From the NCBI RefSeq assembly GCF_001244545.1, contig NZ_LN852696.1:930001-994000 (forward strand): a stretch of 64,000 nucleotides of DNA, written 5' to 3'. Positions 22,065-31,259 of this stretch are shown here, one piece after another. The translations under genes and the position numbers were made by a program. The notes below the pieces were generated by a model that did not search any database, had not been told where the DNA came from, and saw only the letters and a program-made list of their open reading frames with translations. Position 1 is the first letter of the stretch; the number at the start of each line of letters is the position of its first letter. This DNA is from Candidatus Stoquefichus sp. SB1. Its GTDB lineage: Bacteria > Bacillota_I > Bacilli_A > Erysipelotrichales > Coprobacillaceae.

Positions 22065-24371
22065 ATGATTGAATATATTAGAAAAAGAGATGGTCGTATG
22101 GATCATTTTGATGTTAACAAGATAGCAGGTGCTATCTATAAAGCTTTTCAGGCAACTGATGCTAAATATGATTTAGATAAAGCAATAGAAGTCGCTAATG
22201 AAGTTGAAGAAAAATTAGAATCTAGGCATAGTGAATTGCCTACTGTAGAATTGGTACAAGATACAGTTGAAGAAACATTGATTTCTAAAGGATATGTAAG
22301 AATTGCAAAAGCTTATATTTTGTATCGTGCAGAGCGTACACGTTCACGTGATCGTAAATCACGTTTAATGAAAACTTTGGAAGAAATTACTTTTCAGGAT
22401 GCTAAAGATAGTGATTTAAAACGTGAAAATGCAAATGTGAATGCGGATGCACCAATGGGAACAATGTTAAAATATGGTGCAGAGGCTGCTAAACAATTTA
22501 ATGAGATGTTTGTTTTAAATCCTATGCATAGTGCTGCACATAAATCAGGTGATATACATATCCATGATATGGATTTTTTAACATTAACCACAACATGTAC
22601 TCAAATAGATATTATTAAATTATTTAAAGATGGATTTTCAACAGGTCATGGTGTATTAAGGGAACCTAATAGTATTACGACATACTCTGCTTTAACATGT
22701 ATTGCTATTCAATCCAATCAAAATGATCAACATGGAGGACAAGCTATTTATAATTTTGATTATGGAATGGCTCAAGGTGTTCGTCGTTCATATAAAAAAT
22801 GGTACTATAAAAATTTAGAAAAAGCTCTAGAACTTTTAACAGCTTGTGATGTGACATCATTAATGCAACAAATCAAATCATTATCATGTATTCCAACATT
22901 GGAAGATGAAGGTTATCTTGCATTAGAAAAAGATATTTTATTACAAAATCATATTGATGAACAAACAATTGAGAAGATTCAAAAATTTACACAAGAAAAA
23001 GCCTATCAGGAAACGGATAAAGAAACTTATCAGGCAATGGAAGCACTTATTCATAATCTAAATACAATGAATTCAAGAGCTGGAGCACAAGTTCCATTTA
23101 GTTCTATTAATTATGGAATGGATACAACGGCTGAAGGAAGAATGGCTGTACGTAATGTCTTACTGGCAACTGAAGCTGGTTTGGGTGGTGGAGAAACACC
23201 GATTTTTCCAATTCAAATTTTTAGAGTTAAAGAAGGAATTAATTATAATCCCGGTGAACCTAATTATGATTTATTTAAGTTGGCTTGTCGTGTTTCGGCA
23301 AAACGCTTATTCCCTAATTTCTCATTTATTGATTCCCCTTTTAATCTTCAATATTATAAAGGGACTCCTGAAACTGAAATTTCTTATATGGGTTGTCGTA
23401 CAAGAGTGATGGGAAATGTCTTTGATCCAAGTCAGGAGATTAGTCCAGGACGTGGGAATCTGAGTTTTACATCTATTAACTTGCCTCGATTGGCAATTAA
23501 ATCAAAGGGTGATATTGATGAGTTTTTTGAAAAATTAGATACGATGATTGATATTTGTATTGCTCAGTTATTAGAAAGATTTGAAATTCAGTGTAAGCGT
23601 CGTGTCATGAATTATCCGTTTTTAATGGGCCAGGGTGTATGGATTCATTCTGAAAAATTAAAATCAACGGATGAAGTACGTGAGGTTTTAAAACATGGAA
23701 CATTAACCGTTGGCTTTATTGGTCTAGCAGAAACATTGAAATCATTAATTGGCTATCATCATGGTGAAAGTGAGAAAGCTCAGGTATTAGGACTCCAAAT
23801 TATTGCTCATATGAGAAAACGTATGGATGAAGCTTCTCAAAAATATCAATTGAATTTCTCTTTAATTGCAACACCTGCTGAAGGATTATCAGGTCGTTTC
23901 GTGAAATTGGATCGTGCTATTTATGGGAAAATTGAAGGTGTAACAGATCGTGAGTATTATACAAATAGTTTTCACGTACCTGTTTATTATCCAATCAGTG
24001 CTTTTGATAAAATTAGAATTGAAGGGCCTTATCATGCTTTAACAAATGGGGGACATATTAGTTATATTGAGATGGATGGAGATCCTACTAAGAATTTGCC
24101 AGCTTTTGAAAAAGTTGTTCGTGCTATGCATGATGCCCATATTGGATATGGAGCTATCAATCATCCAGTTGATCGCGATCCAGTCTGTGGATATAATGGG
24201 ATTATTGATGATGTTTGTCCAAAGTGTGGACGTAGTGAATCAGAACATGTTGGATTTGAAAGAATCCGTAGGATTACGGGTTATCTTGTAGGAACATTGG
24301 ATCGTTTCAATGATGCTAAAAAAGCTGAAGAACATGATCGTGTGAAACATAGTTTAAAACATGAAGATTAG
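22065..24371 (+). CDS. nrdD: anaerobic (class III) ribonucleoside-triphosphate reductase
   Basis: 768 residues. Residues 1 to about 90 are an ATP-cone allosteric domain (IRKRDGRMDHFDVNKIAGAI). The central barrel carries the substrate-binding and Cys motifs. Near the C-terminus are the zinc ligands CGYNG and CPKCGRSE, and the glycyl-radical motif RITGYLVGT with G739. It makes deoxyribonucleotides from NTPs without oxygen and uses formate as the usual reductant. The last 11 bases overlap nrdG, whose product installs the glycyl radical. Strict class III chemistry points to anaerobic growth. Confidence 0.97.
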   Translation: MIEYIRKRDGRMDHFDVNKIAGAIYKAFQATDAKYDLDKAIEVANEVEEKLESRHSELPTVELVQDTVEETLISKGYVRIAKAYILYRAERTRSRDRKSRLMKTLEEITFQDAKDSDLKRENANVNADAPMGTMLKYGAEAAKQFNEMFVLNPMHSAAHKSGDIHIHDMDFLTLTTTCTQIDIIKLFKDGFSTGHGVLREPNSITTYSALTCIAIQSNQNDQHGGQAIYNFDYGMAQGVRRSYKKWYYKNLEKALELLTACDVTSLMQQIKSLSCIPTLEDEGYLALEKDILLQNHIDEQTIEKIQKFTQEKAYQETDKETYQAMEALIHNLNTMNSRAGAQVPFSSINYGMDTTAEGRMAVRNVLLATEAGLGGGETPIFPIQIFRVKEGINYNPGEPNYDLFKLACRVSAKRLFPNFSFIDSPFNLQYYKGTPETEISYMGCRTRVMGNVFDPSQEISPGRGNLSFTSINLPRLAIKSKGDIDEFFEKLDTMIDICIAQLLERFEIQCKRRVMNYPFLMGQGVWIHSEKLKSTDEVREVLKHGTLTVGFIGLAETLKSLIGYHHGESEKAQVLGLQIIAHMRKRMDEASQKYQLNFSLIATPAEGLSGRFVKLDRAIYGKIEGVTDREYYTNSFHVPVYYPISAFDKIRIEGPYHALTNGGHISYIEMDGDPTKNLPAFEKVVRAMHDAHIGYGAINHPVDRDPVCGYNGIIDDVCPKCGRSESEHVGFERIRRITGYLVGTLDRFNDAKKAEEHDRVKHSLKHED

Positions 24372-24882
24372 ATTATATGGGACTGTCAATGATTCCATTG
24401 TTGATGGTCCAGGGTTAAGATATACAATCTTTACCCAAGGATGTCCACATCATTGTCCTGGTTGCCATAATCCTCAAAGTCATGATCCAAATGGCGGATA
24501 TCTTGGTGATACAGATGAATGCTTAAAAGAGATTGATCAAAATCCATTGTTAGATGGTGTGACTCTTTCTGGTGGAGAACCATTTCTTCAACCTCAGCCA
24601 CTGATTGATTTGATTCAGAAATTAAAGCAACGTCATTTGCATATCATGATTTATAGTGGTTATACATTTGAAGAAATCTTAAAATTGGGGGATGAAGCTT
24701 ATCAGCTTTTATCATTATGTGATACATTGGTTGATGGTCGTTTTGTATTAGCGTTAAGAAGTTTGGAACTATTATATAAGGGGTCATCTAATCAAAGAAT
24801 AATAGATGTCCAAAAATCATTGAAAAATCATCAAGTGATTGAACAAAAGATAAATGAATATGGAGAATTTGTTGAATATTAA
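24361..24882 (+). CDS. nrdG: anaerobic ribonucleotide reductase activating protein (radical SAM)
   Basis: 173 residues, radical-SAM type. The N-terminal FTQGCPHHCPGCHNP gives the CX3CX2C motif for the [4Fe-4S] cluster, followed by the SAM-binding GGEPF (LSGGEPFLQP). It generates the glycyl radical on NrdD using S-adenosylmethionine and reduced flavodoxin. ATG 24361 lies inside the nrdD 3' end, so translation is coupled. Confidence 0.96.
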   Translation: MKIRLYGTVNDSIVDGPGLRYTIFTQGCPHHCPGCHNPQSHDPNGGYLGDTDECLKEIDQNPLLDGVTLSGGEPFLQPQPLIDLIQKLKQRHLHIMIYSGYTFEEILKLGDEAYQLLSLCDTLVDGRFVLALRSLELLYKGSSNQRIIDVQKSLKNHQVIEQKINEYGEFVEY

Positions 24883-24896
24883 CAAGTTCTCTTTTT
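24863..24896 (+). terminator. terminator overlapping the nrdG 3' end
   Basis: GAATTTGTT pairs with AACAAGTTC (one wobble) around GAATATT, and a CTTTTTG tract follows. The stem includes the last codons of nrdG. Confidence 0.55.
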
Positions 24897-24897
24897 G

Positions 24898-24927
24898 TTT
24901 GCATATGATGTTGAATAATGGTATAGT
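24898..24927 (+). promoter_or_regulatory. promoter candidate for the CmpB-like gene
   Basis: TTTGCA (24898-24903), 18-bp spacer, TATAGT (24922-24927), ahead of the Shine-Dalgarno GAGGAAGG. Confidence 0.45.
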
Positions 24928-24950
24928 ATGTCAAAAGTGAGGAAGGATTT

Positions 24951-25601
24951 ATGAATATTAAGAAATTTGCAAAAGGTTATAACATTTATAAACTCATTTG
25001 GATATTTTTGAGTTGTTCTTTTATTGGGGCTATAGTAGAGATTGTATTTTGTTATTTTACAATGGGAAAACTAATGAGCCGTAGCAGTTTACTGTATGGA
25101 CAATTTTCAATTGTTTGGGGATTCGGTTGTGTTCTATTAACAATTTTGCTTCATAATATGGAAGGTAAGCGTGACTTGTCAATTTTCTTTGTTGGAACAT
25201 TTGCGGGTGGAATTTATGAATATATATGTAGTCTTATCGCAGAAGGACTCTTTGGAGTAAGATTTTGGGATTATAGTGATATTCCTTTTAATGTAGATGG
25301 TCGCATTAATCTTCTGTTTTGTTTCTTTTGGGGATTAATTGCAGTTGTTTGGGTACAAAACATTTATCCTTTTCTATCTGAAAAAATTGAGCAGATTCCT
25401 GTTAAATATGGTAAGCAATTAACTTGGGTGCTTTCAGTTTTAATGGTTTGTAATATGTGTATTTCAGCTTTGGCTTTAATAAGAGCTTATCAGCGTCAGC
25501 GACATATTCCTCCACAATCAGCTATCAGTGAATATTTAGATGAAGAATATCCTGATTCATATATTGCTAAAAGATATCAAAATATATTACCTAAAAAATA
25601 A
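24951..25601 (+). CDS. CmpB-family (putative ABC transporter permease) membrane protein
   Basis: 216 residues with about five transmembrane helices (LIWIFLSCSFIGAIVEIVFC, LLYGQFSIVWGFGCVLLTIL, then LSIFFVGTFAGGIYEYICSL, LLFCFFWGLIAVVWVQ, WVLSVLMVCNMCISALAL). The GxxIEYxxS-like signature (GGIYEYICSLIAEGLFGVRF and WDYS) is that of the CmpB/DUF family often labelled 'putative ABC transporter permease'. No ATPase partner is nearby and its transport role is unproven. The cytosolic tail ends DEEYPDSYIAKRYQNI. Confidence 0.75.
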   Translation: MNIKKFAKGYNIYKLIWIFLSCSFIGAIVEIVFCYFTMGKLMSRSSLLYGQFSIVWGFGCVLLTILLHNMEGKRDLSIFFVGTFAGGIYEYICSLIAEGLFGVRFWDYSDIPFNVDGRINLLFCFFWGLIAVVWVQNIYPFLSEKIEQIPVKYGKQLTWVLSVLMVCNMCISALALIRAYQRQRHIPPQSAISEYLDEEYPDSYIAKRYQNILPKK

Positions 25602-25632
25602 ATCTTGGGATGTTTATTCCCAAGATTTTAAT
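25600..25632. terminator. bidirectional terminator between convergent genes
   Basis: AAATCTTGGGA (25600-25610) and TCCCAAGATTT (25618-25628) form an 11-bp stem, with T-rich tracts on both strands. It serves the CmpB-like gene and the convergent hydrolase gene. Confidence 0.8.
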
Positions 25633-26525
25633 GTTTTTAGTATAAATTGATAGACTTCTTCTTTTTTCTTTTCATTAAGAATCTCATGTCTCATGTGTGG
25701 AAACAAACGATATGAAACATGTTGATAACCACAATTCTCCATAAATGCTACAGCTTCTTTAAATTTCTTTTCATTTGTTAAACAAGGATCATTCTCGCCT
25801 GAAATAAATTGAATAGGTAATTGAGGATTTTTCATCTGCCAATGTTCAGATGAATAAGTTTGTTGCATCAAACGAAATAATGATGTAAATCCATTTGTTG
25901 TAAAAGTAAAACGACAGAGTGGATCTTGATTATAACTTTTAATCACTTCTTTATCACTACAAATCCAGCTATTTGGAGTGCTTTTATCAAAATTCTTATT
26001 AAAAGCATCAAACCCAATTTTTTGAATAAGGGCAGATCGATAATGATCACCTTTGATACAAGTTATGATTTTTGTTAAAAGAAGACCTAATCCCGCAGCC
26101 GGATTTTGACTTGGACTTCCACAAACAAATAAACCGTCAATATCTTGATCATATTTTTGACAATAGCATCGTACGACTAATGAGCCCATACTATGTCCAA
26201 ATAAATAACATGGTAATAATGGATATTGTTTTTTAATCCATAAAGTTAATTGGTGAACATCCTCAACAATTCCAATCTCTCCCTGATGATAAAAGTAACC
26301 TAAATCATCTGGTTTCAAAACACTTTTTCCATGTCCACGATGATCATGAATAAGACAGACATAGCCTTGCTGACAAAGATATTGCATAAAATCATCATAT
26401 CTTTCTTTATGTTCACACATACCATGTGATATTTGAATAATTCCTTTAGGATGACTAGGTTTCATTATTGTGACATCTATTGGCAATTGATCAAATTCAG
26501 ATTTTATAATTAAATGTTCTTTCAC
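25614..26525 (-). CDS. alpha/beta hydrolase, monoacylglycerol lipase-like
   Basis: About 303 residues of the serine aminopeptidase S33/lysophospholipase family. Visible features are the oxyanion segment ISHGMCEHKERY, the nucleophile elbow GHSMGS, and the C-terminal acid/His region (SGENDPCLTNEKKF, FPHMRHEILNE). GTG 26525 is chosen because AAAGAGGTG lies 6 bases upstream; an ATG at 26552 is in frame, but its codons overlap a TATAAT-like element. No signal peptide, so it is cytosolic. Substrate not predictable beyond an ester or acyl-glycerol. Confidence 0.85.
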   Translation of the reverse strand: MKEHLIIKSEFDQLPIDVTIMKPSHPKGIIQISHGMCEHKERYDDFMQYLCQQGYVCLIHDHRGHGKSVLKPDDLGYFYHQGEIGIVEDVHQLTLWIKKQYPLLPCYLFGHSMGSLVVRCYCQKYDQDIDGLFVCGSPSQNPAAGLGLLLTKIITCIKGDHYRSALIQKIGFDAFNKNFDKSTPNSWICSDKEVIKSYNQDPLCRFTFTTNGFTSLFRLMQQTYSSEHWQMKNPQLPIQFISGENDPCLTNEKKFKEAVAFMENCGYQHVSYRLFPHMRHEILNEKKKEEVYQFILKTLKSWE

Positions 26526-26610
26526 ACGCTTCACCTCTTTTTCATTATACATGAAAAGGGTGGGAAAATCATGGTCTTTCTAGTATAATATTATCAAAGA
26601 GGTGAAAAGT

Positions 26611-27387
26611 GTGAAAAAACCAATGTTGTGTTTTGATGTTGATGGGACATTACGTGATAATGTTCACCATCAAGTAAGAGAATCAACTTTGAAAATACTA
26701 AAACAATTAAAAGCAAAAGGATATAGATTGGTCATATCTTCAGGAAGAGGTGTTGATTCATTAATGAAAACAGGACTTATGTCGATGATAGAATGGGACG
26801 GTTTTGTTTGTAATAATGGTCAAAAGGTTTTAGATGCTTCTGGTCAGGTTTTGTTTCAAGCATCAATGAAAGAATCAGCGGTTTTAAAAGTTTTATCGAT
26901 TGCTAAAGAATTAGATTATGCTGTTGTCTTAAAATCAGCAACAAGAGTCATTTCTAAAGAGGCGGATGAATATGTTTTAGAGTCACAAAGATTTTTTAAT
27001 AATGTAATTCCACCAGTAGGCACATATGAAGGACAAAGTGTTGAAGCCATGATTGTTTATGGACCACGAGATTATGATTATGCTCCTTTTTTTACTGTTG
27101 AAGGTGTTAATGTTTTACCAGGTGAATCAACATATGCTGATATTACGATTGCTAATATCAGTAAAGCAACAGGAATTCATCATTTATTAAGGTTATATGA
27201 TTTAGATGAATATATTGCTTTTGGAGATTCTTTAAATGATATGGAAATGTTTCAGCATGCTGCTATTTCAGTAGCAATGGGACAGGGAAATCAGCAATTA
27301 AAGGATATAGCAACATATGTAACTTCACCGATTGATGATGATGGGATTTTAAAAGCCTGCCAGCATTTGCGATTGTTAGAAAAATAG
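26611..27387 (+). CDS. Cof-type HAD family phosphatase
   Basis: About 258 residues of the HAD-IIB/Cof family: motif I FDVDGTL with nucleophile Asp8, motif II SSGRG, motif III Lys region, and motif IV GDSLNDMEM. The cap domain lies between. GTG 26611 is preferred because AAAGAGGTG (26596-26604) is 6 bases upstream; GTG 26602 overlaps that element. Members dephosphorylate sugar phosphates or cofactors. It is the first gene of a run with an EamA transporter, a small protein and a dipeptidase. Confidence 0.88.
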   Translation: MKKPMLCFDVDGTLRDNVHHQVRESTLKILKQLKAKGYRLVISSGRGVDSLMKTGLMSMIEWDGFVCNNGQKVLDASGQVLFQASMKESAVLKVLSIAKELDYAVVLKSATRVISKEADEYVLESQRFFNNVIPPVGTYEGQSVEAMIVYGPRDYDYAPFFTVEGVNVLPGESTYADITIANISKATGIHHLLRLYDLDEYIAFGDSLNDMEMFQHAAISVAMGQGNQQLKDIATYVTSPIDDDGILKACQHLRLLEK

Positions 27388-27397
27388 AGGTGGACAT

Positions 27398-28246
27398 ATG
27401 TGGATTATTAATGCATTTTTGTCAGCTTTTTTTGCAGGGATAACTGCCATTTTATCTAAAATGGGATTAGAAGATTTATCTTCGCATTATGTAACAGCGT
27501 TAAGGACAAGTGTTGTCCTTATATTTACTTGGCTGATGTATTTTGTAACAGGAAGTTCTATGCAAGGTATCAACACTTACAATCTTACATTTATTCTTTT
27601 ATCTGGAGTGGCAACAGGAATTAGCTGGCTATGTTATTATCGAGCATTAGCTTTAGCAGACGTATCACAAGTTGTACCAATTGATAAATTGAGTACATTT
27701 TTAACAATGATTTTTGCTTTCCTTATTTTTCATGAACAAATTACATGGTTAAAAGTAGCTTGTATTTTATTAATGTTTGTGGGAACTTATATGATGTTAA
27801 AACGACCTCAAAATCAGCAATGTGGTAAAAAGTGGCTAGTTTATGCATTACTTTCGGCTATTTTTGCTTCTTTAACGGCTATTTTAGCTAAAATTGGTAT
27901 TCAGGATGTTGATAGCCAGAGTGTTACTGCTCTAAGAACGATTGTCGTTGTGATTATGGCATGGATTGTTGTGAGTGTTACAAAGAGTTATCAACCAATG
28001 AGCTTGTTAAATAAAAAGCAGTTAGGAGCAATCTTTTTTTCAGCATTGGCTACAGGATTATCCTGGCTATGTTATTTTGCAGCATTGAAAGAAGGACCAG
28101 CAAGTGTTGTTGTTCCTATTGATAAATTAAGTATTGTTATTTCTATTGTTTTTGCAACTGTTGTTTTGCATGAAAAACAGTCATTGAAAACAGTGGTTGG
28201 ATTAATATGTATTGTTGTTTCAACATTATTATTACTGATAAACTAA
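27398..28246 (+). CDS. EamA/DMT family transporter
   Basis: 282 residues with ten hydrophobic helices arranged as two homologous EamA halves. The repeats are visible: AFFAGITAILSKMGLEDLSS versus AIFASLTAILAKIGIQDVDS, and VPIDKLSTFLTMIFAFL versus VPIDKLSIVISIVFATV. ATG 27398 follows GAGGTGG. Likely an exporter of amino acids or metabolites; substrate unknown. The gene follows the HAD gene by 10 bases, so it shares its transcript. Confidence 0.9.
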   Translation: MWIINAFLSAFFAGITAILSKMGLEDLSSHYVTALRTSVVLIFTWLMYFVTGSSMQGINTYNLTFILLSGVATGISWLCYYRALALADVSQVVPIDKLSTFLTMIFAFLIFHEQITWLKVACILLMFVGTYMMLKRPQNQQCGKKWLVYALLSAIFASLTAILAKIGIQDVDSQSVTALRTIVVVIMAWIVVSVTKSYQPMSLLNKKQLGAIFFSALATGLSWLCYFAALKEGPASVVVPIDKLSIVISIVFATVVLHEKQSLKTVVGLICIVVSTLLLLIN

Positions 28247-28259
28247 AGGAGGAAATAAG

Positions 28260-28502
28260 ATGACAAAAGAAGAAGCTGTTTTAAAAGCACATCATATGTA
28301 TGCTTATGAAACCAGTGAACAATCTGATCTAGAAAATCATGATTTTGATGCATTATGGCAAAGTATTTATGATGTTTGTCAATTGGCTACATATGGTATT
28401 TTAGATGATTTAAGTGAAGAAGAATTGAAAGAAGCTATGGATTGGTTGACACAGACACAATCTTTGACTGAAAATTATCAAAATACTCAAATTTATTTTT
28501 AA
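28260..28502 (+). CDS. small acidic protein of unknown function (80 aa)
   Basis: 80 residues, acidic and helical (LENHDFDALWQSIYDVCQLA and LSEEELKEAMDWLTQ), without membrane segment or motif. AAAGGAGG precedes ATG 28260. It lies between the EamA transporter and dipeptidase genes in the same operon. No family recognised. Confidence 0.65.
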   Translation: MTKEEAVLKAHHMYAYETSEQSDLENHDFDALWQSIYDVCQLATYGILDDLSEEELKEAMDWLTQTQSLTENYQNTQIYF

Positions 28503-28514
28503 AAGGAGAAGCTT

Positions 28515-29504
28515 ATGAAAGTGATAGATATGCATTGTGATACGATTTATGAAATTGATCGTTTACAAAGACTTGGAGAAGATGTTGGATTACGTGATAA
28601 TCAACTGAATATCAGTTTAAAAAAGATGCAAAAAGGAGATTATTTATTACAGAATTTTGCGATGTTTACCCATCTTGGTAAGACACCTGATCCGATTGAA
28701 CATGTCCAACATTTAATTGATACATTTTATTGTGAATTAGAGAAAAATAAGGATTTGATAAGAATGGTTTATTCATATGATGATATAGAAAAAAATCGTC
28801 AGGATCATCTCATGAGTGCGCTTTTAACATTAGAAGAAGGAGCCGTTGTCAATAATGATTTATCTTATTTAAGAAATTATTATCGCTTAGGGGTCCGTAT
28901 GATTACGCTGAATTGGAATTTCCCTAATGGTATTGGATATCCTAATTTTGATATAGAAGGAGTTACACATGGATATCATGTATGTGATGAAGAACATGGC
29001 TTAACACCTTTTGGTATAAGTTATGTTCAAGAATGTGAAAGATTAGGTATTATCATTGATGTGTCACATTTATCAGATGCTGGATTCTATGATGTGCTTA
29101 AATATACGACTCAACCATTTGTCGCTTCTCACTCAAATGCTCGCCAAGTTTGTCATCATGCCCGTAATTTAACTGATCATATGATTCAATTGCTGGCACA
29201 ACGTGGAGGGGTCATGGGAATTAATTTTGCAGCTGATTTTTTAGATGAAAATGAGACCGAGAATGCTTTATCAAAAATTGATTCAATGGTGAAACATATT
29301 TTGCATATTCGTGAAATTGGTGGAATTGACTGTATTGGATTGGGTAGTGATTTTGATGGTATTCCTCAAAATCTTGAACTAAAAGATGCCTCAGAAATGC
29401 CAAAACTTGTTATTGCATTGCAAAATGCAGGATTGAGTGAAGAGGATATTGAAAAGATTTTTTATAAAAATGTCTTAAGAGTTTATAAGCAAGTTCTTAA
29501 ATAA
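28515..29504 (+). CDS. membrane dipeptidase family (M19) peptidase
   Basis: 329 residues of the M19 renal-dipeptidase family. Metal ligands are visible as HxD in DMHCDT, the bridging Glu in LTLEEG, and His in VSHLSD and SHSNAR. It hydrolyses dipeptides, often including D-residues. No signal peptide, so likely cytosolic despite the family name. ATG 28515 follows AAAAGGAG. The co-transcribed EamA transporter could move related amino acids (inference). Confidence 0.92.
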   Translation: MKVIDMHCDTIYEIDRLQRLGEDVGLRDNQLNISLKKMQKGDYLLQNFAMFTHLGKTPDPIEHVQHLIDTFYCELEKNKDLIRMVYSYDDIEKNRQDHLMSALLTLEEGAVVNNDLSYLRNYYRLGVRMITLNWNFPNGIGYPNFDIEGVTHGYHVCDEEHGLTPFGISYVQECERLGIIIDVSHLSDAGFYDVLKYTTQPFVASHSNARQVCHHARNLTDHMIQLLAQRGGVMGINFAADFLDENETENALSKIDSMVKHILHIREIGGIDCIGLGSDFDGIPQNLELKDASEMPKLVIALQNAGLSEEDIEKIFYKNVLRVYKQVLK

Positions 29505-29510
29505 ATAGAG

Positions 29511-29549
29511 AAAAGGATTATCGACAAAAAAATGCCAATAATCCTTTTT
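29511..29549 (+). terminator. terminator of the HAD-EamA-dipeptidase operon
   Basis: AAAAGGATTAT (29511-29521) and ATAATCCTTTT (29538-29548) form an 11-bp stem, loop of 16, and end in a T tract. Confidence 0.8.
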
Positions 29550-29610
29550 GCGTATAAAGATGAAAAAATTGGAAAGCATATGTGTATAAACCAAGCAAGG
29601 AGCATACATA

Positions 29611-30675
29611 ATGAAAAAATATGTTTTCTTATTATTAGGAGTTTGTTTATTATTAAAGCAAGTATCTCCTGTGTTAGCAAGTGAAACAACAACACTACAA
29701 TTAGATTCTCATCAGCAGTTAACAACAACGATTGAATCAAATCAACAAGTTGTTAAAATTGTAAATCCCTTAGCCTATGATCTTCAAATTTGTGCTTTAA
29801 CAATCAGTGAAGCAGATCAATTGATATTTACATTTGATGATCAACAAAATCTCACTTTTGAAGAATTAAAAGCAAAAATATTCACCCAAATCATATTATC
29901 AAATCAAAGTATAGAATTTTCATTTCAATTTAAAAATGATACTCATCAGCAAATAACAATCTTTTTAGAGTGGTTATCAATTATGGTGAGTGGTTATGTT
30001 TATATTGATAATCATGGACAGAGTGAACCGAAAAGCCAAGTTAAGATTGATTTATGGGAAGAGAATAATCTTATTGATACAACTTATACTGATGAAAAAG
30101 GATATTATCAATTCAAGCGATACAACACTCAGCAGTATTGGTTAAAAATACCTGATTTAGACCAATATACACTTCAACATACACCATCACAACAAAAATC
30201 AGCTTATGTTTTTACTTCTCAGGAATTTACTCAACATTATGATTTTCTGTTAACACCGCTCACTTATCACTTGTATTATGATACAAATGGTGGAGAAATC
30301 ACTTCACCACTACCCCAAAAATCTTATTCATTTAATGATTCAATATCAGTTACATCTTTTCCGATATTAAAAAGAGATGGCTATTCTTTTAAAGAATGGA
30401 ATGAAGCTAAGGATGGAAGTGGTATAAGTTATCAAAATAATGACATTTTGATAATGCCTGCTCATGATGTGACTTTATATGCAATTTGGGAAAAAACAGA
30501 TCGTTCAAGTGCAAAAAGATCATCTCAGTCAACCAAGTCGTTGAATCCAAAAAAACAAAAGGAACATGTCAAGACTTCAGATGATACATCAATAACAATT
30601 ATTGCTTTATTGTTTTTAGCAAGTTTATCTATTTTAATTGTTTTAAAAGTTTTAAAGAAAAAAGAAAACAAATAA
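29611..30675 (+). CDS. secreted surface protein with SdrD-B-like and InlB-type repeat domains
   Basis: 354 residues. Signal peptide 1 to about 24 (KKYVFLLLGVCLLLKQVSPVLA). Residues about 130-200 resemble a Cna_B/SdrD-B beta-sandwich (VSGYVYIDNHGQSEPKSQV, YTDEKGYYQFKRY). Residues about 223-296 are one InlB/Listeria-Bacteroides repeat (YDTNGGEITSPLPQKSY ... GYSFKEW ... HDVTLYAIW). A Ser/Lys linker leads to a C-terminal membrane helix and KKKENK tail. The expected sortase motif is degenerate: VKTSDDTS where PKTGDDTS would be typical. It is probably membrane-tethered rather than wall-linked. Confidence 0.75.
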   Translation: MKKYVFLLLGVCLLLKQVSPVLASETTTLQLDSHQQLTTTIESNQQVVKIVNPLAYDLQICALTISEADQLIFTFDDQQNLTFEELKAKIFTQIILSNQSIEFSFQFKNDTHQQITIFLEWLSIMVSGYVYIDNHGQSEPKSQVKIDLWEENNLIDTTYTDEKGYYQFKRYNTQQYWLKIPDLDQYTLQHTPSQQKSAYVFTSQEFTQHYDFLLTPLTYHLYYDTNGGEITSPLPQKSYSFNDSISVTSFPILKRDGYSFKEWNEAKDGSGISYQNNDILIMPAHDVTLYAIWEKTDRSSAKRSSQSTKSLNPKKQKEHVKTSDDTSITIIALLFLASLSILIVLKVLKKKENK

Positions 30676-30699
30676 GGTGGGAGTCCTCATTTGTTTTTT
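30667..30699 (+). terminator. terminator after the surface-protein gene
   Basis: AACAAATAAGG (30667-30677) and CCTCATTTGTT (30685-30695) form a stem with one mismatch, followed by T6. The stop codon lies in the left arm. The rest of the gap to 30874 is AT-rich; a TATAAT at 30783 is the only promoter-like element seen. Confidence 0.7.
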
Positions 30700-30874
30700 A
30701 TTTGATATCAGTTTGGGAAAGGATATCATGAAGTAGTCATTATTTGAAGGGAAAACAAATATTTCTGACTACATGTATAGTATATAATGAATATATGGTC
30801 AAAATTCAAAAGAAATGTAAAAAAATATGTGATTTATTGTCGTATATGCGTTATAGTATTAATAGGGTGATAAT

Positions 30875-31246
30875 ATGAAGAAAATAATAATGGTCGTTAT
30901 CTTTTGTTTAATGTGTGTAGGTTGTGGCAAAGAACCTATTTCCAAAGTGACTGAAGAACCTATAACAAATCAAGTTGTAAACTATTATAAGGGAGAAGTT
31001 ATCTTGCGTCTGGTTTATACAGATGATTTTCCTGATGGATTTGAATTTCAGTTTGAATTAAATGGTTATGGTCTTGGTGAGTTTGCTCGTTTTGAAGATG
31101 ATTCTCATAAAACGGCTATTGGACAAGAAAATGAAGATGGGCATTCATATTATTTCACAATCAAAGCAGATAAAGTTATCGTTGCAGAATCTGATGGTCA
31201 AAACAGTTTAGGAATTGATTTATCGGGAGAGTATATAAAGAAATAA
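30875..31246 (+). CDS. small lipoprotein of unknown function
   Basis: 123 residues with a type II signal peptide: MKKIIMVVIFCLMCVGC, so Cys17 is the lipidated residue of the lipobox. The mature part is beta-rich (GEVILRLVYTDDFPDGFEF, SYYFTIKADKVIVAESDG) and resembles no named family. It is anchored on the outer face of the membrane. It precedes the RpiR gene by 13 bases with AAAGGAGA between, so the two may share a transcript. Confidence 0.7.
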   Translation: MKKIIMVVIFCLMCVGCGKEPISKVTEEPITNQVVNYYKGEVILRLVYTDDFPDGFEFQFELNGYGLGEFARFEDDSHKTAIGQENEDGHSYYFTIKADKVIVAESDGQNSLGIDLSGEYIKK

Positions 31247-31259
31247 AGGAGAACCATAG

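Noticed and set aside
23113-23409. 98-codon plus-strand frame inside nrdD
   Set aside because: Out-of-frame shadow of a highly conserved enzyme, no ribosome binding site.
26526-26552. ATG 26552 as start of the minus-strand hydrolase
   Set aside because: The codons overlap a TATAAT-like element, and the good Shine-Dalgarno points to GTG 26525.
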